In this document: positions 62,501 through 64,000 of the stretch, one piece after another
Layout of the letters: each line of letters begins with the position of its first letter
Numbering within the stretch: position 1 is the first letter of the stretch
Assembly (NCBI GenBank): GCA_003342895.1
Contig: PTFA01000005.1
Coordinates: 1,760,504 to 1,824,503, forward strand
Length of the DNA: 64,000 nt
Direction: 5' to 3'
From: Casuarius casuarius
Lineage: Eukaryota; Chordata; Aves; Casuariiformes; Casuariidae
The notes under the pieces: generated by a model
Told to the model about the DNA's origin: nothing
The model's input: the letters and a program-made list of their open reading frames with translations, nothing else
The model's database searches: none
Position numbers and translations under genes: made by a program

Positions 62501-62884
62501 CTAGCAGCTTAGTATACAGGACAAAGAATCAACTTTTCATTTTGTCATTTTAAAAATGCCCAAAGCCGAGGATGTATTTAATGATAACTTATCTTACTGT
62601 GCCAGGAGGCAAATGGTAACACATACAGGACTGACAGAGAGGGAGGGCAGGCTGGAGCGTCGGTGCTTGCGTGGAGAGGCAGAGTGCATGGGCAGGACAC
62701 TTTCCAGGGCTTTAGAGAGCTTTTCTGCAAAGGTTTCTTCAGGGACAGTCCGAAGGTAGAAAGGAGAAAGAGGTGCAGACAGCGCTGGTGGTGGGGTGGA
62801 AGGAGCACTGAGAGGGATGCAGGACATAGAGGGAAGAGCAGGAAGGTGGGGGACACAAACTGACATGCTACGACCACGTTGAGG
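23215..62884 (-). CDS. WNK1: WNK1 serine/threonine kinase, C-terminal two-thirds (22 exons plus 2 cassettes; 5' part outside window)
   Basis: WNK1 is a cytoplasmic chloride-sensing kinase that phosphorylates SPAK/OSR1 and so controls NCC, NKCC and KCC cotransporters. The kinase domain and first PF2-like domain are upstream, beyond 64000. Present here, in order: the [12 protein letters not shown] and [20 protein letters not shown] region; the HSN2 neuronal exon; proline/glutamine-rich cassettes with a PPQY motif; the second PF2/CCT-like domain ([16 protein letters not shown]); an RFIV motif; a long Ser/Thr/Pro-rich exon; two RFQV and one RFSV motif; an acidic then coiled-coil segment ([18 protein letters not shown]); a basic stretch ([11 protein letters not shown]); a conserved tail ([20 protein letters not shown]) and the C-terminus ending GSNLRTT. 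Rebuilt coding length is 2167 residues with HSN2 and without the two 3' cassettes. All exon phases agree. One ambiguous base (46418) leaves one residue unknown. Confidence 0.96.
23836..24023 (-). CDS. WNK1: WNK1 exon W21 (conserved C-terminal motif)
   Basis: 188 bases, acceptor GTATTTTTAG, donor GTAAGA, phase 1 to 0. Encodes [20 protein letters not shown] and [20 protein letters not shown] then [18 protein letters not shown]. The [12 protein letters not shown] block is shared among WNK paralogues and is among the most conserved parts of the tail. Confidence 0.96.
26715..26727. repeat. Poly-C run
   Basis: Thirteen consecutive C in the W20-W21 intron. On the WNK1 strand it is a poly-G run. Confidence 0.85.
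27230..27271 (-). CDS. WNK1: WNK1 cassette exon W20b (probable alternative micro-exon)
   Basis: 42 bases, phase 1 at both ends, acceptor CTTTGTGCTTCAG, donor GTAATT. After W20a it reads [14 protein letters not shown] and leaves one A that joins W21 to give RTSSTNTV. The basic, cysteine-rich peptide (CPCNQLC) looks conserved and fits the second of the mammalian alternative exons in this intron. Used together with W20a it adds 38 residues. Confidence 0.72.
29699..29770 (-). CDS. WNK1: WNK1 cassette exon W20a (probable alternative exon)
   Basis: 72 bases, phase 1 at both ends, acceptor TTGTTTTCTCACAG ending just above 29770, donor GTACGC. In the WNK1 frame it encodes [17 protein letters not shown] then RRTRFL. 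The phases fit between W20 and W21. It lies in the intron where mammalian WNK1 has two rarely used exons (called 26a and 26b), and I believe the peptide matches that isoform from memory. It could also read on to TAA 26 bases into the intron as a terminal exon. Confidence 0.72.
31051..31245 (-). CDS. WNK1: WNK1 exon W20
   Basis: 195 bases, phase 1 at both ends, acceptor TCCTGTAG, donor GTAAGA. Encodes [40 protein letters not shown] and [13 protein letters not shown], closely matching human. Followed in the transcript by optional cassettes W20a and W20b or directly by W21. Confidence 0.95.
32482..32684 (-). CDS. WNK1: WNK1 exon W19 (coiled coil, basic region)
   Basis: 203 bases, acceptor AACTTTTTAG, donor GTAAGA, phase 2 to 1. 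Encodes [20 protein letters not shown] and [20 protein letters not shown], then [17 protein letters not shown] and SPQLS. The coiled coil supports WNK multimerisation in mammals; the RRRR cluster is highly conserved. Confidence 0.96.
32718..32810. repeat. AT-rich imperfect dyads and C run
   Basis: GTATATACAT near 32723 and ATGTATATAC near 32780 are inverted copies inside an alternating AT/GT tract, followed by 11 C at 32800-32810. Located in the intron just upstream of exon W19. Confidence 0.6.
33738..34396 (-). CDS. WNK1: WNK1 exon W18 (RFQV and RFSV motifs, start of coiled coil)
   Basis: 659 bases, acceptor TTTATCCTAG, donor GTATGC, phase 0 to 2. Starts VSVAVDDV, then [14 protein letters not shown] and VGRFSVSKT (third and fourth RFxV motifs), [37 protein letters not shown] and [13 protein letters not shown]. 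The acidic stretch leads into a coiled coil that continues in W19. Confidence 0.96.
34946..35019 (-). CDS. WNK1: WNK1 exon W17
   Basis: 74 bases, acceptor CATAGTTTCAG, donor GTAGGA, phase 1 to 0. Encodes [20 protein letters not shown] then MGRFQ. The GRFQ is completed by VSV from the next exon, forming the second RFxV motif across the junction, as in human KMGRFQVSV. Confidence 0.94.
36534..36603 (-). CDS. WNK1: WNK1 exon W16
   Basis: 70 bases, acceptor TTGAACTTAG, donor GTAAAA, phase 0 to 1. Encodes [20 protein letters not shown] then PKD. Weakly conserved but the phases fit both neighbours exactly. Confidence 0.87.
37340..37426 (-). CDS. WNK1: WNK1 exon W15
   Basis: 87 bases, phase 0 at both ends, acceptor TTTTCATCAG, donor GTAAGT. 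Encodes [20 protein letters not shown] then VPVTSAPAC; human has [17 protein letters not shown] at the same place. Confidence 0.95.
37427..41975 (-). other. WNK1 intron between W14 and W15
   Basis: About 4.5 kb, AT-rich. Short open frames appear on both strands but lack splice sites and similarity. No transposon or RNA gene was recognised. Confidence 0.5.
41976..42059 (-). CDS. WNK1: WNK1 exon W14 (small exon isolated in a large intron)
   Basis: 84 bases, phase 0 at both ends, acceptor TATCCTTAG and donor GTGCTG (weak). Encodes [15 protein letters not shown] then [13 protein letters not shown]. This matches the human segment VLPVGTELPAG...PFPGPSLTQ, which lies directly before [10 protein letters not shown], coded here by W15. 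No ORF caller would flag it by length. Confidence 0.92.
42060..45752 (-). other. WNK1 intron between W13 and W14
   Basis: About 3.7 kb without any exon that I can support. The + strand frames here (for example 42965-43225) have no coding character. Confidence 0.5.
45753..47191 (-). CDS. WNK1: WNK1 exon W13 (long Ser/Thr/Pro-rich exon)
   Basis: 1439 bases, the longest constitutive exon, acceptor TTCTTTCAG, phase 1 to 0. Opens [20 protein letters not shown], continues through a low-complexity S/T/P/V region, then the conserved [20 protein letters not shown] and [20 protein letters not shown], and ends SRVP. The middle aligns poorly with human although composition matches. An ambiguous base at 46418 hides one residue. 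Two in-frame donors six bases apart (45753 and 45759) are possible. Confidence 0.95.
47519..47659 (-). CDS. WNK1: WNK1 exon W12 (RFxV motif 1)
   Basis: 141 bases, acceptor CTCTGTTTAG, donor GTAAGT, phase 1 to 1. Encodes [20 protein letters not shown] followed by PVPESRL. RFIV is an RFxV docking motif for the SPAK/OSR1 C-terminal domain and is conserved with human. Confidence 0.95.
47823..47874 (-). CDS. WNK1: WNK1 exon W11
   Basis: 52 bases, acceptor ACTTTACAG, donor GTAAGT, phase 0 to 1. Encodes [17 protein letters not shown], matching the human FKQP...SSMPQ stretch. Confidence 0.92.
48683..48704. repeat. (TTTG)n / (CAAA)n simple repeat next to a splice donor
   Basis: About five tetranucleotide units, six bases from the donor of exon W10. 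On the - strand it reads CAAA repeats just inside the intron. Confidence 0.8.
48711..48884 (-). CDS. WNK1: WNK1 exon W10 (second PF2/CCT-like domain, second half)
   Basis: 174 bases, phase 0 at both ends, acceptor TCTTTACAG, donor GTATGG. Encodes [32 protein letters not shown] and [13 protein letters not shown]. The intron start (- strand) runs directly into a CAAA tetranucleotide repeat. Confidence 0.95.
48885..51167 (-). other. WNK1 intron between W9 and W10
   Basis: About 2.3 kb. It holds a 15-base G run followed by alternating CG/CA at 51058-51096 and several short open frames without splice signals. No conserved exon was recognised. Confidence 0.5.
51058..51096. repeat. Poly-G run plus alternating CG/CA tract
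   Basis: Fifteen consecutive G at 51058-51072, then ACACGCGCGTGCACACACAC. The alternating purine-pyrimidine part could adopt Z-form DNA; the G run is also prone to sequencing error. Confidence 0.8.
51168..51284 (-). CDS. WNK1: WNK1 exon W9 (second PF2/CCT-like domain, first half)
   Basis: 117 bases, phase 0 at both ends, donor GTAAGA. Encodes [20 protein letters not shown] then [14 protein letters not shown]. This is the second PF2/CCT-like fold of WNK1, related to the OSR1/SPAK C-terminal domain and a peptide-binding module. Confidence 0.96.
51930..52092 (-). CDS. WNK1: WNK1 exon W8
   Basis: 163 bases, acceptor TATTTTTAG and donor GTGAGT, phase 2 to 0. Encodes [17 protein letters not shown] and a basic segment [20 protein letters not shown], nearly identical to human, just before the second PF2-like domain. 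Confidence 0.95.
52642..52733 (-). CDS. WNK1: WNK1 exon W7
   Basis: 92 bases, acceptor TTCTACCACAG, donor GTAAGC, phase 0 to 2. Encodes [16 protein letters not shown] and ends ASSMDS, matching the human SMDSAHSD junction. Confidence 0.9.
53417..53698 (-). CDS. WNK1: WNK1 exon W6 (proline-rich cassette with PPxY motif)
   Basis: 282 bases, phase 0 at both ends, acceptor TCTGTTACAG and donor GTAAGT. Begins [15 protein letters not shown] and includes [14 protein letters not shown] and [16 protein letters not shown]. The PPQY is a PPxY motif of the kind bound by WW domains of Nedd4-family ligases. Skipped or included in mammalian isoforms. Confidence 0.92.
54874..55347 (-). CDS. WNK1: WNK1 exon W5 (long proline-rich cassette)
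   Basis: 474 bases, phase 0 at both ends, acceptor ACCTCCCCAG and donor GTATTG. Encodes a P/V/A/Q-rich stretch ending [16 protein letters not shown], whose end is nearly identical to human. It corresponds to the first of the alternatively spliced proline-rich exons of WNK1. Confidence 0.9.
56396..56545 (-). CDS. WNK1: WNK1 exon W4 (Q/P-rich cassette)
   Basis: 150 bases, phase 0 at both ends, acceptor CTGCTACAG and donor GTAAAC. Encodes [20 protein letters not shown] through [11 protein letters not shown]. Glutamine- and proline-rich, disordered. Confidence 0.87.
57072..57143 (-). CDS. WNK1: WNK1 exon W3 (small Q/S-rich cassette)
   Basis: 72 bases, phase 0 at both ends, acceptor CCCTCTAG and donor GTAAGA. 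Encodes [16 protein letters not shown] then QPSQHTQQ, low-complexity but in frame with both neighbours. Matches a small alternative proline/glutamine-rich exon after HSN2 in mammals. Confidence 0.85.
57144..59624 (-). other. WNK1 intron between W2 and W3
   Basis: About 2.5 kb, AT-rich, with no conserved exon or repeat that I can recognise on either strand. One ambiguous base at 57510 and one at 59248. Confidence 0.5.
59625..60839 (-). CDS. WNK1: WNK1 exon W2, HSN2 (neuronal) exon
   Basis: 1215 bases (405 codons), fully open, phase 0 at both ends, acceptor ATGTCAATACAG. Encodes [66 protein letters not shown] and [12 protein letters not shown]. These match the HSN2 exon that human WNK1 includes mainly in nervous tissue and that is mutated in hereditary sensory and autonomic neuropathy type II. 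The donor, CAG then GTTACA, is weak. Read-through past it adds 19 residues and a stop at 59565-59567. Confidence 0.93.
60840..62626 (-). other. WNK1 intron between W1 and HSN2 exon
   Basis: About 1.8 kb without a supported exon. An AG at the end of a pyrimidine-rich tract around 62110 (- strand) opens a short frame but has no donor before its stop. Confidence 0.5.
62627..62884 (-). CDS. WNK1: WNK1 exon W1 (first in window)
   Basis: 258 bases, phase 0 at both ends, acceptor TCCTCCTTAG and donor GTATGT. Encodes [18 protein letters not shown], a proline-rich spacer, then [20 protein letters not shown] and [11 protein letters not shown], which closely match human WNK1 after the PF2-like domain. 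The upstream exon is not in the window. Confidence 0.95.
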
Positions 62885-64000
62885 CTAAGGAGGAAAACAA
62901 AAGTTAAGAATTGAACACTTCCAAAAAAATGAAAAACAAAACCAGCAAAACTGTAATGGTAGAAAAGAAATGCAGACACACAATGATAGGCCCGGTACTA
63001 ACTACCATGTGTGCGAGAAGATATGAGAATGCTGAATGAGTGCCAACATACACAGGGAACAAGATATATGCACCTTTGAGGACTCAAGTTTGTCTTAAAT
63101 TACTGAGCAATGAGGAAGGTTTTCTAGGGCCCTTACAGGAAGCATACTTAGGGCACAACAGACAGGAGAGAATATCTGCTCTGGTGCCACTGATGTGACA
63201 TTTGCAGCATTTGTTAGTTTGACAAATGAAAAAACCCTAAACACTTACTGACCAAGCTTTCAAACATCCCTTCTTGCTTTGGTGAGTGGATGTATGTTTA
63301 CACATATTGCCTCACCAGTCTCTCTGCTTGGGCCCTTCCTGAGTTAACTGGACTAACTAGATACAGCCAGTTCTTTATTCATCTAAGGTATTACCATAAA
63401 AATTTAAACATTACAGATTCCACAACATGAGCTGCAGAAAACTGTTGTTTCAATATTTGTAAAATGAAGTAAAAAAAAGTCTTTCAGAAAAGCATTTTCC
63501 AGATGCTGGGCCAATAAAAGCACCAAGATTTTGTAATCTTGCCACAACCCAGAAGACAGTAGGTCAAAAATCCAACCAAACTGGAAGAATATGAATTACT
63601 TTTAAAAAGAAAATGAATGGAAAGATGAAGTTTTAGGGAGGCTGTCTTCAACTACAAGATTTCCTTTTCTAATGGTATAAGCTTCCTGCAGATATCTCTG
63701 CACAATTTCTTAACAAAACTGAAATCCAATACAAGCCTCCAGGAAAATGAATTCAGAACTCTAGTGGAAATTTGTGNTTTTTTTTTTTTTTTTTTTAAGA
63801 CTTCTGATAAATCTTGCTAAACTGCTCAAAATCTTGGGAGAGAGGGACAAAAGGGAACTCAAAAGGTTAAATACTTTACCCTTCATCTTCACTCTGTCCC
63901 AAAGCGAGCCTAGTTACACGTCATTCTTGATTAATTTGTCTAGCCTGTTCAGAGACATCTCCAGAAATGGAGAGTGCAGTGCTTCACTATTCTTGTTGAT
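62885..64000 (-). other. WNK1 intron upstream of W1, to the window edge
   Basis: No exon was recognised; the expected upstream sequence (kinase domain, first PF2-like domain and linker) is not here. A T run at 63778-63796 follows an ambiguous base at 63777. Confidence 0.5.

Noticed and set aside
1..64000. CRISPR arrays, insertion sequences, operons, tRNA or rRNA genes, endogenous virus genes
   Set aside because: None was seen. The repeats are simple or single duplications, and the coding content is entirely RAD52 and WNK1.

Overview
This window is vertebrate nuclear DNA: split genes with GT-AG introns, a CpG island, simple repeats and long non-coding introns, with no bacterial or viral genes. 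It carries two well-known genes facing each other tail to tail. RAD52 (DNA single-strand annealing and recombination mediator) is on the + strand, with all coding exons present between 7600 and 17606. The 3' two-thirds of WNK1 (with-no-lysine kinase, ion transport control) is on the - strand from 62884 down to its stop codon at 23215. The same WNK1-RAD52 convergent order is known from human 12p13.33. The short introns and the form of the RAD52 and WNK1 proteins suggest a bird or other sauropsid; that placement is inference.

Layout. 1-760: CpG island with GC boxes and a GCC repeat, the likely RAD52 promoter, probably shared with the divergent neighbour (ERC1 in mammals) lying off the left edge. 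446-7597: long RAD52 first intron. 7600-17606: eleven RAD52 coding exons, all joined in frame, giving a protein of 419 residues, or 469 if an upstream in-frame acceptor of the last exon is used. 17607 to about 18400: RAD52 3' UTR and poly(A) signal. About 18400-20590: space between the two 3' ends. About 20590-23214: probable WNK1 3' UTR. 23215-62884: WNK1 coding exons. 62885-64000: intron leading to the WNK1 kinase-domain exons, which are outside the window.

The WNK1 part was rebuilt from 22 exons that join in frame (2167 residues plus stop), plus two small cassette exons found by eye in the 7 kb intron near the 3' end (29699-29770 and 27230-27271). These look like the alternative exons known between the last few exons of mammalian WNK1. 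The large neuronal HSN2 exon is present and intact. Four RFxV docking motifs for SPAK/OSR1, a PPxY motif, the second PF2/CCT-like domain, the basic and coiled-coil region and the conserved C-terminal tail can all be read. I did not see a new kind of system. The most interesting content is the splicing architecture of WNK1, the alternative RAD52 C-terminus, and an unexplained GC-rich block between the two genes.
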